Source: CAINVV01 sp963663005
GTDB taxonomy: Bacteria > Bacteroidota > Bacteroidia > Bacteroidales > Prolixibacteraceae
Assembly (NCBI GenBank): GCA_963663005.2
Contig: CAXXHH010000014.1
Coordinates: 62,001-126,000 of the forward strand
DNA length: 64,000 nt
Direction: 5' to 3'
This document shows, one piece after another, positions 24,846 through 34,071 of the stretch. Made by a program: the position numbers and the translations under genes. The notes under the pieces are model-generated. The model saw only the letters and a list, made by a program, of their open reading frames with translations. It was not told the origin of the DNA and did no database searches. Within the stretch, counting starts at the first letter, position 1; each line of letters begins with the position of its first letter.

Positions 24846-26397
24846 GCTCTTTAATTTGATGGATCACATCAATAATAGTACCATCCCTATATTCGACAAT
24901 CCCTACAATTTTATCAGTATATTCAAGCGGTGCAGGGATACCGGTAATCTTATCCACTTCTATTTCCAGATCGTGGATTTCTTTGATATTGAGCCCTGCC
25001 CTTCTCAAGTTATCTTCTATTTCTTTGAATGCCGGGTTTACACAAATTCCGCGTTCAGTAACCAGAACATGAACCGTTTCACCGGGCGTAACTATCGTAT
25101 GCACCCTTTTCTTAATGATTGGAATCCGGCCACGGAATGAGGGGCATACCACAACTGTGAGCTTAGCACCTGATGCAGTATCTGAGTGCCCTCCAGAGGC
25201 TCCCCGTATGTTGCCCTCTGAACCGGTTATGACATTCACATTAAAATCTACGTCAATTTCTAAAGCCCCCAGAACAACGACGTCAATCTTATTGGTGATG
25301 CACCCGCAATTAAAGGGGTTGGCATAAAGTGCTGCAGGAATCTCTATATGGTGCCTGTTATTTAGCAATGAATTACTAACCACTGCATCAAATGATTGAA
25401 CATCAAAAATAGTTTCAAAGAGTCCCTCGTTTAGCATATCAACACAATAGGAAGTTATGCCTCCAAGCATAAAGCTTCCCTTTAGCGCCTTTGCTTTCAT
25501 CTTTTCCCGGATGAATTTTGCAACCGCGAGAGAAGCCCCCCCTGCGCCCACCTGAAATGCAAAGCCTGGCACAAAAAAACCGGAATGTTCGATGACATCT
25601 GCTGCGAGTTTGGCAATTCTCAAGTCCATGGGAGAATTAGTGATCCGCGTAGTACCGGTAGCAATTTTTGATGCATCTCCGATAGAATCAACCAGCACCA
25701 CATGGTCAATAAAGTTCTGAGAAATAGAAAGTGGTATACATGGGAAATTGACAAGATTATCTGTGACGACAATCACTTGTTTTGCATAGCGTGCGTCGAT
25801 GACTGCATAACCGATGGATCCGAAAGCGGATTTTCCGTGTGAACCTGTGGCATTACCTTCACAATCTGCAGCGGAAGCAGGAATTATGGCCAAATCGATC
25901 TGAATTTTCCCGGTATGGATACAGCGAACCCTTCCTCCATGAGAATGAATCACGACCGGAGTATCCAGGACTCCTAAGGCTATAGCCCGGCCCAATTGAC
26001 TGCGAATACCGGATGAAAAAATCCTTGTTACCGTTCCATCCACAAGAAATGGAAGGATTGGATCATGGCATTCATTTAAAGAGGAGGATGCGAGCGTTAT
26101 TCCACGGATCCCCATATTATGCAATATCGTTAACGTCTGGACTAATAGAATATCCCCATTCCGCAAGTGGTGATGGAATGACACAGTCATCCCATTATGT
26201 GGGTTACTACGGATAATGGCATCTTCGAGAGTCTTACAAAGCTTGCTCTGGTGTGGCAGATATGCCTTATTTGGTGCCGGGATAGTCGGTTCATCCATCC
26301 AGCCCTTACTCAACTTGGTTAAGGCTCCCTGAAAAGGTTCCAGTCTACCAATACCCTCGATATATTCGGGTATCTCTCTTCCTAAGCTATTTAACAT
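24835..26397 (-). CDS. citF: Citrate lyase alpha subunit (citrate CoA-transferase)
   Basis: Swaps acetate for citrate on the acyl carrier protein, the first step of citrate cleavage. From ATG 26397 the protein has 520 residues and starts MLNSLGREIPEYIEGIGRLE, which fits the family. The open frame continues to a GTG at 26460, but that extension is not family-like. Conserved blocks include NGMTVSFHHHLRNGD, TRIFSSGIRSQLG, VIHSHGGRVR, and DVVVLGALEIDVDFNVNV followed by SEGNIRGASGGHSDTASG. It follows citE by 87 nt and overlaps the citX-citG start. Confidence 0.94.
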   Translation of the reverse strand: MLNSLGREIPEYIEGIGRLEPFQGALTKLSKGWMDEPTIPAPNKAYLPHQSKLCKTLEDAIIRSNPHNGMTVSFHHHLRNGDILLVQTLTILHNMGIRGITLASSSLNECHDPILPFLVDGTVTRIFSSGIRSQLGRAIALGVLDTPVVIHSHGGRVRCIHTGKIQIDLAIIPASAADCEGNATGSHGKSAFGSIGYAVIDARYAKQVIVVTDNLVNFPCIPLSISQNFIDHVVLVDSIGDASKIATGTTRITNSPMDLRIAKLAADVIEHSGFFVPGFAFQVGAGGASLAVAKFIREKMKAKALKGSFMLGGITSYCVDMLNEGLFETIFDVQSFDAVVSNSLLNNRHHIEIPAALYANPFNCGCITNKIDVVVLGALEIDVDFNVNVITGSEGNIRGASGGHSDTASGAKLTVVVCPSFRGRIPIIKKRVHTIVTPGETVHVLVTERGICVNPAFKEIEDNLRRAGLNIKEIHDLEIEVDKITGIPAPLEYTDKIVGIVEYRDGTIIDVIHQIKEHGA

Positions 26398-26484
26398 TAT
26401 GCTGATAATTTTTTTATTTTCGCAATTCAGTTCGTTATTCAAAATTTTCGCTCCAATCACATTTTCACTTAAGAATCCATCAAC

Positions 26485-27369
26485 TTAAGATTCTCCAATT
26501 GTTACATTAGCTAACCTTAACAAGTATTCTGCACGGGCAACGATAGGTGCATCCACCATCTTGCCATCTATGGCAAAAACGCCAATACCCGCCGCACTAT
26601 TCGCTCTGAACTCTTTAACGATCCGATAGGCCTTCCTGATCTCTTCGTCAGTAGGCGTAAATACATCATGAACAACATCGATCTGGCGCGGATTGATTAC
26701 AGCCTTTCCTGTAAACCCAATCTTCTTGGCATACTCAGTCTCTCTTCTTAATCCCTCTTCATCATTTACATCCGGAAAAACCGTGTCAATCACGTCGATA
26801 TGGCTTGCCTTGGCAGCCATCACAATCCTCTTGCGGGCAAAATCGATTCCTGTACCATCCGGAGTATAAACAATGTTCATATCAGCCGTGAGATCCTGAC
26901 CGCCAATTGTAATCGCATCAATCCGGCTAAATTTGCTGGCGATATTGAAAACGTTCTGTACTCCCATGGCTGTCTCAATCATCGCATGAAGCGTCATTTT
27001 ATCGTGTGGAAGACCATGCTTGTCTTCAATCCTCTCGATAATTTTCAAGAGTTCGATGACTTCCTCCGGGGATTCCGTTTTCGGATACCGGATTGCTGAA
27101 GGCTGGAGCGGAACTATCTCTTCTAAATCTGCCAATCCAAAGGGAGTACTCAGATGATTCACCCGCACGCAAACTTCAGCGTCATAGAAATCAGTTACCC
27201 TGATCATATTTCTAACAAGTGTGCGGGCAGCATCTTTTTGGTTCAGGGCCACAGCATCTTCCAGATCCAAAAGTATGCTGTCAGCACCATAGATTCCGCC
27301 CTGCTGGATCATCGCCGGATTATTTCCGGGAATATAAAGCATCGTTCTGCGATTCTTAAAATTCTTCAT
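26485..27369 (-). CDS. citE: Citrate lyase beta subunit (citryl-ACP lyase)
   Basis: Cleaves citryl-ACP into acetyl-ACP and oxaloacetate. It has a TIM-barrel of the HpcH/CitE family, 294 residues. The N-terminus RRTMLYIPGNNPAMIQQGG, DSILLDLEDAVALNQKD (acidic metal/substrate region), VCVRVNHL and HAMIETAMGVQN are all family signatures. It lies 9 nt after citD and belongs to the same operon. Confidence 0.95.
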   Translation of the reverse strand: MKNFKNRRTMLYIPGNNPAMIQQGGIYGADSILLDLEDAVALNQKDAARTLVRNMIRVTDFYDAEVCVRVNHLSTPFGLADLEEIVPLQPSAIRYPKTESPEEVIELLKIIERIEDKHGLPHDKMTLHAMIETAMGVQNVFNIASKFSRIDAITIGGQDLTADMNIVYTPDGTGIDFARKRIVMAAKASHIDVIDTVFPDVNDEEGLRRETEYAKKIGFTGKAVINPRQIDVVHDVFTPTDEEIRKAYRIVKEFRANSAAGIGVFAIDGKMVDAPIVARAEYLLRLANVTIGES

Positions 27370-27378
27370 CTCGCTATA

Positions 27379-27669
27379 TTATTTAATAGTTCCTTCCTGA
27401 ATGTTGAGTGAGCGCTTAATGGCTGTTTCAAGACGGGCTTTTATTGTTGGCTCAAGCGCACCCTTATCCTTGGCAATCAGGTGAATGTCAGTCATCTCAT
27501 ATTGATCAAGTATATCAATAACCAGCTGCTTAAAGCTGACTCCATATTGTTGCATGACTGTCGATGAAATCTCAATTTTTCTACCCGATCGGTCGGGTAA
27601 TGGCTCAATCAAGACGATCACGTCGCTCGATTCAAATGTTCCGGACTGTGCAGCAATTTTTGGTTTCAT
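27379..27669 (-). CDS. citD: Citrate lyase acyl carrier protein (gamma subunit)
   Basis: Carries the phosphoribosyl-dephospho-CoA arm that shuttles acetyl and citryl groups. The 96-residue protein has the carrier motif SGTFESSDV near the N-terminus (Ser14 is the likely attachment site) and the C-terminal KDKGALEPTIKARLETA block. It is the first gene of the citDEF-XG-C operon; a -7 promoter element lies at 27852-27859. Confidence 0.93.
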   Translation of the reverse strand: MKPKIAAQSGTFESSDVIVLIEPLPDRSGRKIEISSTVMQQYGVSFKQLVIDILDQYEMTDIHLIAKDKGALEPTIKARLETAIKRSLNIQEGTIK

Positions 27670-27971
27670 GCGTTTATCATTTGTTTTTTAATGGTCTCAT
27701 GTAATACCCAGGTATTCATTTTTGATTGGTGCAAAAGCTGCTCATAGGTATTTCACAGGACTAGTCATTTAATAATCGGCCTAATAATACGAAAATTCGA
27801 ATAATTAAATAGCGAAGACGCCTGATTGGTTTAAAACCATCAGTAATTAAACAAAAATAGGACTTTATTCAAACAGCTTGATACATTTTAATAAATGATA
27901 ACAAACTCATAAAATTAAAATACACTATCCGGGTTCAACTGGTTGAATGGGTCAAGAAAGGAAGGAATAAC
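27670..27971. other. Intergenic region upstream of the citrate lyase operon
   Basis: 302 bases between the UMF1 transporter gene and citD, both leftward. It is AT-rich. The only recognisable element is the minus-strand -7 box at 27852-27859. No U-run terminator hairpin was found for the transporter gene, so some read-through into citD is possible. Confidence 0.4.
27852..27859 (-). promoter_or_regulatory. -7 element of the citrate lyase operon promoter
   Basis: Minus strand TATTTTTG matches TAnnTTTG. Initiation near 27845 would give a leader of about 175 nt before citD, long enough for regulation. No TTG at the usual spacing was seen. Confidence 0.45.
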
Positions 27972-29303
27972 TCAGATTTTTTTCGATGAAGTTTGTCGCT
28001 CCCGAATAAGGAGGGATAATAAGAACACCAGTCCAATTCCAAAAAAGAAAGTTATCGCCAATACGGAATAGCGCATACTGCCGGTTATGGCTTCAATGAT
28101 TCCAAAACTGAATGTTCCGGCTACGGTGGCAAGTTTTTCTGTCACGTCATAGAAGCTGAAAAAGGAAGTGTGATCTGTCGTCTCCGGCAACATCTTTGAG
28201 TAGGTGGATCGTGCGAGCGACTGAGATCCTCCCATTACGATCCCAATGAAAAACGCCGCAATCACAAAACCGGTGGCCCGGGTAATCGTGAAAGCATAAA
28301 CGCAAACGACTATCCAAATAATGACGGAAAGAATAAGCGCCTTCAGGTTCCCAATTCTGCCGGAAAGTTTTGCAAAAAACCAGGCGCCGAACATCCCCAC
28401 CAGTTGAATAAGCAAAATTGTGGGAATAAGTACTCCTTCCTTTAATCCCAGCTCCTTTTCTCCAAATGTTGCTGCCATAAACATGGTGGTTAGTATTCCC
28501 ATCATGACAAAGAAAAATCCCAAAAGGTAAATGCTGAGACGGTAGGATTTCCGGACATATCCGAAAACTGCTCTTAATTCTTTGTATCCATTGGAAATAA
28601 CATTTTCGCGATGCAACCTCTTACTGAAAATATATTTGGGGAGTTTCCTGAAAGTCATAGTGGAAAAGCCGATCCACCAAATACATACCGTCACGAAAGA
28701 TATCCTGGCGGGCAATGAAGAATCTTTGGAAAAGCCAAAAAAATCAGGCATCATGATCATCCAAAGATTGAAAAGCAAAAGAATTACTCCCCCAAGATAG
28801 CCCATGGAATAACCTCTCGCACTTATCCGATCCTGATCTTCCGTCTTTGCTATTACCGGTAGAAAGGAGTTATAGAATACGATACTGCCTCCGTAACCCA
28901 CAGTTCCCAGGGTGAATGCGATAATTCCAAGCTCAATATGCCGGGGGTCGAAGAAATACAGTGCACCGCAGGAAACTGCACCAATCCAGGTAAATGCCCT
29001 CATGAAGCCCTTTCTGCGTCCCGTATAATCGGCAATCGAAGAGAAAAGCGGTGATCCCGCTGCAACAATTAAATAGGCGGCTGCAATTGCCCAGGAATAG
29101 AGTACGGTATTTACAACTTTCCATCCAAAGAAAGAGACCACAAAATCGTCGCCATGGCGTGTGACTGTGTTGTAATATATTGGGAAAATCGTGGAAGAAA
29201 TTGTCAATTGATACACTGAATTGGCCCAGTCATACATGACCCATGCCCTAACAACCTTTGGATCACCTTTGACGATGGAGTTGTTCTGATCAATGTTATG
29301 CAT
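27972..29303 (-). CDS. UMF1-family (Atg22-like) MFS transporter
   Basis: Inner-membrane permease of about 12 helices, 443 residues, belonging to the UMF1/Atg22-like branch of the major facilitator superfamily. The N-terminal VRAWVMYDWANSVYQLTISS motif is diagnostic of the family. Other marks are the loop DYTGRRKGF and the region FIGIVMGGSQSLARSTYSKMLP followed by an FFSFYDVTEK segment. Substrates of bacterial members are not established. Its place directly upstream of the citrate lyase operon makes carboxylate uptake a possibility, but nothing in the sequence proves it. Confidence 0.88.
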   Translation of the reverse strand: MHNIDQNNSIVKGDPKVVRAWVMYDWANSVYQLTISSTIFPIYYNTVTRHGDDFVVSFFGWKVVNTVLYSWAIAAAYLIVAAGSPLFSSIADYTGRRKGFMRAFTWIGAVSCGALYFFDPRHIELGIIAFTLGTVGYGGSIVFYNSFLPVIAKTEDQDRISARGYSMGYLGGVILLLFNLWMIMMPDFFGFSKDSSLPARISFVTVCIWWIGFSTMTFRKLPKYIFSKRLHRENVISNGYKELRAVFGYVRKSYRLSIYLLGFFFVMMGILTTMFMAATFGEKELGLKEGVLIPTILLIQLVGMFGAWFFAKLSGRIGNLKALILSVIIWIVVCVYAFTITRATGFVIAAFFIGIVMGGSQSLARSTYSKMLPETTDHTSFFSFYDVTEKLATVAGTFSFGIIEAITGSMRYSVLAITFFFGIGLVFLLSLLIRERQTSSKKI

Positions 29304-29414
29304 TTTCGTAATGTTCAGATTATGGATTTTGATTCAAGTTAGTCGTTTGTTGCTGTCAGGCAGGTGGCCCGAATATTGGCCTCAAAGTGCTATGCTTAAA
29401 AGAGTCTTAGTGTC

Positions 29415-29696
29415 TTATCTTCCAACCTTCCTTATAAGTACCTTCTTCGGGGTTTCTTGACCTGTTGACTTGGGTCCATCCATTGGCCCCCTAAGATGAA
29501 TGATAAGACCATTCAGAAAATTGCGCAGCAGCTGATCTCCGCATTCTTTGTAATTGGGATGATCTTCCTTACGAAAGAAAGCACCTAATTCTGTAGTAGA
29601 AATCTTGAAATCTACCAGGGCAAGAATTTTGACGATGTCATCGTCCTTCAATTTCAAGGCTACCCTTAATTTTTTTAAAATGTCATTGTTTGTCAT
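29415..29696 (-). CDS. DUF1456 family protein, single-repeat form
   Basis: Function unknown. The 93 residues from ATG 29696 (MTNNDILKKLRVALKLKDDD) match the DUF1456/YehS repeat, with DHPNYKECGDQLLRNFLNGL as the strongest part. E. coli YehS has two such repeats in about 156 residues; this protein has one, closest to the second YehS repeat, plus a basic tail. The frame could start five codons earlier, but the promoter element TATCTTTG at 29701-29708 overlaps that start, so the short form, made from a leaderless mRNA, is more likely. Confidence 0.85.
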   Translation of the reverse strand: MTNNDILKKLRVALKLKDDDIVKILALVDFKISTTELGAFFRKEDHPNYKECGDQLLRNFLNGLIIHLRGPMDGPKSTGQETPKKVLIRKVGR

Positions 29697-29700
29697 GTGC

Positions 29701-29708
29701 CAAAGATA
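29701..29708 (-). promoter_or_regulatory. -7 element directly before the DUF1456 gene (leaderless start)
   Basis: Minus strand TATCTTTG ends only 4 nt before the ATG at 29696. Normal spacing would place transcription start at or beside the A of the start codon, so the mRNA would be leaderless. Confidence 0.55.
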
Positions 29709-29813
29709 CAATTTTTACAGAACATCCCTTTAGCAGCAAGCTGTTAGCGGTATCAAACTGAACAATTCAAACACTACACGAATTGAAATATTACTTTTCA
29801 AACTCTAAGACAC

Positions 29814-29844
29814 AAAAAAACGCCCCATCTCTGAGGCGTTTTTT
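29814..29844 (-). terminator. Rho-independent terminator of pckA
   Basis: Ten-base stem AAAAAACGCC / GGCGTTTTTT at 29815-29824 and 29835-29844 with a 10-base loop. On the minus strand it ends in seven U. It lies 19 nt after the pckA stop. The symmetric A/T flanks could allow weaker activity in the other direction too. Confidence 0.9.
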
Positions 29845-29862
29845 AATTATATTGGTCGAAGA

Positions 29863-31650
29863 TTAACCTAGTCTACTTTCAAGAAGTTCAACCTGACTCT
29901 TCAGTTCATTCGGATATCTGTCGCCGAGAAAGGCCTGTTGCTCTTTAATCAGCTCTAATTCGTCTTTCCAAAGCGCTTTGTCAACTTTAACAAGTTCTGC
30001 AATATCTTCCTTGGTAACGTCAAGTCCGGTGATATCGATGCTGTCAACTGTTGGAACGAATCCAATCGGTGTTTCGGTAGCAGCTGCAGTACCTTCGCAC
30101 CTTCCAAAGATCCATGCGAGGACTCTCATATTGTCGCCATAACCTGGCCACAACCATTTACCATTCTCATCTTTTCTGAACCAGTTAACATTGAAAATCT
30201 TCGGTAAAGCTTCAGGCTTTGGAGCATTTTTCCCAACTGTCAACCAATGACCAAAATAATCAGCCATATGATAACCGGCAAATGGAAGCATTGCGAATGG
30301 ATCCCTCCGAACGCCAGCTTTCAGTCCGATAGCGGCGGCAGTAACTTCTGACCCTACAACAGATCCCATAAATGTACCATGAGCCCAGCTCATTGCCTGG
30401 TATACCAGCGGAACAGTATTTGGACGACGTCCACCGAAAAGAATAGCAGAAATTGGAACTCCCTTAGGATCTTCCCATGCTGCGTCGATACAAGGACATT
30501 GGAAAGCTGGAGCAGTAAAACGTGCATTTGGATGTGCAGCTGGTTTGCCAGATGCCTTGTCGTAAACTTCATTCGTCCATGTGATAGTGCCTTCTGGGGC
30601 AGCGTAACCAATTCCTTCCCACCAGATGTCACCATCAGGAGTCAAACCTGTATTCGTGAAAATGGTACCTGATTTTGCCGAAAGCATAGCATTTGGATTC
30701 GTGTCCATTGATGTGCCCGGAGCCACACCGAAGAAACCAGCTTCTGGGTTAATAGCGTATAATTGTCCGTCTTTTCCGAATTTCATCCACGCTATATCAT
30801 CACCAACTGTTTCAACTTTCCATCCCGGAATAGTTGGAATCAACATGGCAAGATTTGTTTTACCACATGCACTTGGGAATGCGGCTGCGATGTATTTCTT
30901 TACGCCAGCTGGGTTGGTGATGCCCATGATTAACATGTGCTCTGCCAGCCAACCTTCTTGCTTCGCCATTGCAGAAGCAATACGAAGTGCAAAACATTTT
31001 TTGCCTAAAAGCGCATTACCACCGTATCCGCTACCATAAGCGATGATCTCTTTTGTATCTGGAAAATGAGTGATGTATTTTTGATCGATTGGGGCACAGG
31101 GCCATTTTGAATCTTTTTGTCCTGGCTGAAGTGGTGCACCTACTGAGTGTACGCAAGGAACAAATTCGCCGTCTCCCAAAACATCCAACACGGCTTTACC
31201 CATACGGGTCATTACTTTCATATTAACGACTACATAAGGAGAGTCTGTAATCTCAATACCGATGTGAGCAATATCAGAACCAAGAGGTCCCATACTGAAA
31301 GGGATGACGTACATTGTACGACCTTTCATCGCTCCTTTTAAAAGCCCTTTCAAGGTAGCTTTCATTTCGGCGGGTGCAGCCCAGTTATTGGTCGGACCAG
31401 CATCTTCCTGCTTCTCAGAGCAGATATATGTTCTGTTTTCTACACGAGCCACATCACTTGGGTCTGACTGGAAATAATAGCTGTTAGGACGCTTTTTGTC
31501 GTCTAATTTAACAGCCATTCCTGAGGCCACCATTTCTGCCATCAGGCGGTCGTTTTCCTCTTCCGAACCGTCACACCAGTACACATTTTCTGGTTGACAA
31601 AGTTCTGCCCATTCGTTAACCCAACTGATTAATTTTTGATTGTTTGTCAT
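29863..31650 (-). CDS. pckA: Phosphoenolpyruvate carboxykinase (GTP)
   Basis: Interconverts oxaloacetate + GTP and PEP + CO2 + GDP (EC 4.1.1.32); many anaerobic Bacteroidota run it in either direction. The 595 residues carry the GTP-type P-loop AAFPSACGKTNLAML, the metal-binding GDDIAWMKFG, and NPEAGFFGVAPGTS. The C-terminal NWFRKDENGKWLWPGYGDN block is also typical of the GTP enzyme rather than the ATP enzyme. It is followed by a strong terminator. With citrate lyase 2 kb away it could convert citrate-derived oxaloacetate to PEP. Confidence 0.96.
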   Translation of the reverse strand: MTNNQKLISWVNEWAELCQPENVYWCDGSEEENDRLMAEMVASGMAVKLDDKKRPNSYYFQSDPSDVARVENRTYICSEKQEDAGPTNNWAAPAEMKATLKGLLKGAMKGRTMYVIPFSMGPLGSDIAHIGIEITDSPYVVVNMKVMTRMGKAVLDVLGDGEFVPCVHSVGAPLQPGQKDSKWPCAPIDQKYITHFPDTKEIIAYGSGYGGNALLGKKCFALRIASAMAKQEGWLAEHMLIMGITNPAGVKKYIAAAFPSACGKTNLAMLIPTIPGWKVETVGDDIAWMKFGKDGQLYAINPEAGFFGVAPGTSMDTNPNAMLSAKSGTIFTNTGLTPDGDIWWEGIGYAAPEGTITWTNEVYDKASGKPAAHPNARFTAPAFQCPCIDAAWEDPKGVPISAILFGGRRPNTVPLVYQAMSWAHGTFMGSVVGSEVTAAAIGLKAGVRRDPFAMLPFAGYHMADYFGHWLTVGKNAPKPEALPKIFNVNWFRKDENGKWLWPGYGDNMRVLAWIFGRCEGTAAATETPIGFVPTVDSIDITGLDVTKEDIAELVKVDKALWKDELELIKEQQAFLGDRYPNELKSQVELLESRLG

Positions 31651-31705
31651 GAATCTGAATTTAATAATGATCTAAATTATATATTGATTTTCGTGAATCC
31701 TCAAA

Positions 31706-33001
31706 TTATTGTTGTCCCAGGTAGTCTTGGCAAGCTGCGTGAATATTCTCAATCAATTTTTCAATTTTTGATTCGGGAACAGCCGAAAAAGCAATGCGAA
31801 TCAAATTTCCAAAGACAATAACTCCTGTACTGAACTTCTCCAAAAGGATTTTCCTCACTTCTTCAGCGATTAAACCATCCTTGAGCTCAATGCACATAAA
31901 ATAGCCTGAATTGTATGGCAAGGCCGAAAAATAGCGGCTATATTTTGGGTTGGTAAGAACCTGCTTAATTTTTTCATACCTGGAATGTAGTATGCCAAAT
32001 TTTTCAGTTTTATTAGCATCATAATCCTCAGCAGAATAAACCTTTTGCAGAAGAGACTGAGAAAGTTGGCTTATGTTCGAAATATTGCCACGGACGGCTC
32101 CTGCGGTTTTGTTCTCGATTGCTTCGTAAACAGCACTAGTTCCATTTTTAATGCCATACGTGATAAAGCCAACCCTAAAGCCCCAAACGTAATCTTCTTT
32201 CGTAGCGCCATCCAATTTGACAGCAAGTACGTTCTCACTTAAAGTCGCTAATCTGGTAAAAATAGACTCAGTAAATACATTCTTTTCGTATACTAATCCG
32301 AAATAGGCATCATCAATGAGTACTACAACTTTCTTTCCTTTATCAGCCTGTGCCTTAATTTTTTCCACGATTGTCTCAATCTCACCATCCAAAGGTGTAT
32401 AACCAGTTGGATTGTTGGGAAAATTGAGCAACAGGATGATCTTACCGGAAGACTGTTCCATTTTTGCCTCCAGCGCAGAATGATTAAACCCACCGTTTTG
32501 GAAAAGTGGAAATGTAGTGATCTTGCCCAAATAGTTGTTTTCGAAGATCAGGGAGTAATTCTCCCAAAACAGATCCGGGATTATTACATTATCACCCTCA
32601 TCTACAAATAAATATGCAGACATGCTTAACCCGTGAGTAATGCCGTTGGTTGCAATTGGCAAACTTATCAGAGTTTCCCCAAGCGAGGGATTCTTTTTGT
32701 AAATAAATGATTTCCAGCTATTTCTTAAATCTGGCTTACCAAAACTGGGTGCATACGGAAAAATAGCAGAGTCTGGTAGGTTTACTAACTGATCAAACTC
32801 CGGCAAGTGCATTGAATGACCGTTATCTTCCACGGCCTCACCAATTGTAGCGTTGATTTCCTTACCCTTTGCCTGTGCTGACTGTGCAAGGATGCCGAGT
32901 TTTGGGAAAAAAATATTTTTCCCGCGTTCAGATAGCATCTCTAGAATAGAAGGATTACTATTCTGAATCACATCGTTTAGTGTAGTTGCTTGCTGATCCA
33001 C
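31706..33001 (-). CDS. Pyridoxal-phosphate aminotransferase, class I/II
   Basis: Fold-type I aminotransferase of 431 residues. Recognisable parts are NFPNNPTGYTPL, DDAYFGLVYE (PLP pyridine and ring contacts) and the Schiff-base lysine in LDGATKEDYVWGFRVG. The N-terminal SERGKNIFFPKLGILAQSAQAKG is shared with a Bacteroidota clade often annotated as aspartate/tyrosine aminotransferase; the amino donor is not clear. The start is GTG at 33001, since a stop codon lies immediately upstream and the next ATG would cut 21 family-like residues. A promoter element is at 33038-33045. Confidence 0.87.
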   Translation of the reverse strand: MDQQATTLNDVIQNSNPSILEMLSERGKNIFFPKLGILAQSAQAKGKEINATIGEAVEDNGHSMHLPEFDQLVNLPDSAIFPYAPSFGKPDLRNSWKSFIYKKNPSLGETLISLPIATNGITHGLSMSAYLFVDEGDNVIIPDLFWENYSLIFENNYLGKITTFPLFQNGGFNHSALEAKMEQSSGKIILLLNFPNNPTGYTPLDGEIETIVEKIKAQADKGKKVVVLIDDAYFGLVYEKNVFTESIFTRLATLSENVLAVKLDGATKEDYVWGFRVGFITYGIKNGTSAVYEAIENKTAGAVRGNISNISQLSQSLLQKVYSAEDYDANKTEKFGILHSRYEKIKQVLTNPKYSRYFSALPYNSGYFMCIELKDGLIAEEVRKILLEKFSTGVIVFGNLIRIAFSAVPESKIEKLIENIHAACQDYLGQQ

Positions 33002-33037
33002 TTATTTGTAAATTAATTATTTAAAATAAACCGGACA

Positions 33038-33045
33038 CAAAGTTA
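33038..33045 (-). promoter_or_regulatory. -7 element of the aminotransferase promoter
   Basis: Minus strand TAACTTTG, a perfect TAnnTTTG. Predicted start near 33031, leaving a leader of about 30 nt before the GTG at 33001. It lies downstream of the xerD terminator, so the gene is transcribed on its own. Confidence 0.55.
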
Positions 33046-33126
33046 TCTAAAAAGAAATACGGAATTTCTGATCACTTGTTGGGCACTAAAAACTTAACGA
33101 TGAATTAATGTTTTTTGCATTCAGTT

Positions 33127-33164
33127 AAAATAGAAGTGGCGCGATTACCAACCGCGCCACTTCT
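33127..33164 (-). terminator. Rho-independent terminator of xerD
   Basis: Perfect 12-base GC-rich stem AGAAGTGGCGCG / CGCGCCACTTCT (33132-33143, 33153-33164), loop of 9, followed on the minus strand by A then four U. It begins 8 nt after the xerD stop codon. Confidence 0.88.
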
Positions 33165-33171
33165 GTCCTAA

Positions 33172-34071
33172 CTATGCTCTTGGATGAAACTTTTTGACCG
33201 TTTCTTTGAGAAACTCTTTATCCAAATGAGTGTAAATTTCTGTAGTAAGTATTGACTCATGCCCCAACATTTCCTGCACAGCTCTCAAGTCTGCTCCCCC
33301 TTTGACCAAGGCTGACGCAAATGAGTGTCTGAATGTATGCGGACTAATGCTCTTGTCAAGATTAATTTTAACCCCAAGGCTTTTAATGATGGTAAAAATC
33401 ATTACCCTGCTCAATTTTCTGCCTCTTCGGTTAAGGAACAAAATGTTTTCGCTCGATTTATCGATTTTTAGTTTCCGGCGATAGCCGACCAAATATCTTT
33501 TGATGTCATCAATGGCACGTTTGCTGATGGGCACTAATCTTTCTTTCTCTCCCTTTCCGGAAATTCTCAGAAACTCCTGCTCAAAATGCAAATTTGAGAC
33601 CCGAAGGTTAACCAATTCAGAAACCCTGAGCCCGCAGCTGTATAGTGTCTCCAGGATCGCTTTGTTTCGTAAACCCTCAGGTTTACCTAAGTCCACAGAG
33701 TCGATCAATCGATTAATTTCCAGATCATTCAGCACTTCAGGTAACTTACGTCCGATTTTAGGAGACTCAAGTAATGATGTTGGATCATTCTCAACAACCT
33801 CTTCAAGCAAAAGAAATTTGTAAAAGGATTTGACGCCTGAAATTGTTCTGGCTTGAGTTCTTGGACTCACTCCTTTAGCACTCATCCACTCAACAAATTT
33901 TCTGAGTTGACCCAATTTTAACGCTTCAGGTGTGACATCCGGGAACTGTTCTTCAATAAATACAATAAGCTTACCTATATCGTTTACGTAAGCACTTACT
34001 GAATTTTGTGAAAGAGACCTCTCAAGTCTCAGATAAGCTTCATATCCTCTTTTACTTTCTGCCCAATTCAT
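33172..34071 (-). CDS. xerD: Tyrosine recombinase XerD
   Basis: Site-specific recombinase that resolves chromosome dimers at dif, together with XerC and FtsK. The 299 residues (ATG 34071, MNWAESKRGYEAYLRLERSL) match the normal XerD length. The catalytic set is visible: Arg in YSCGLRVSELVNL, Lys in ISGKGEKERLVP, HTFRHSFAS, LGHESILTTEIYTH with the nucleophilic Tyr. A longer frame begins at TTG 34095 and is less likely. Because it is a housekeeping-type Xer with full core domains, it does not by itself indicate a mobile element. ftsK lies 3 kb away. Confidence 0.92.
   Translation of the reverse strand: MNWAESKRGYEAYLRLERSLSQNSVSAYVNDIGKLIVFIEEQFPDVTPEALKLGQLRKFVEWMSAKGVSPRTQARTISGVKSFYKFLLLEEVVENDPTSLLESPKIGRKLPEVLNDLEINRLIDSVDLGKPEGLRNKAILETLYSCGLRVSELVNLRVSNLHFEQEFLRISGKGEKERLVPISKRAIDDIKRYLVGYRRKLKIDKSSENILFLNRRGRKLSRVMIFTIIKSLGVKINLDKSISPHTFRHSFASALVKGGADLRAVQEMLGHESILTTEIYTHLDKEFLKETVKKFHPRA

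Noticed and set aside
33127..34071. xerD plus the perfect hairpin as an integrase with attachment site
   Set aside because: The recombinase is of housekeeping XerD length and motifs, and the hairpin lies right after its stop with a U-run, so it is a terminator. No cargo genes or target duplication are visible.
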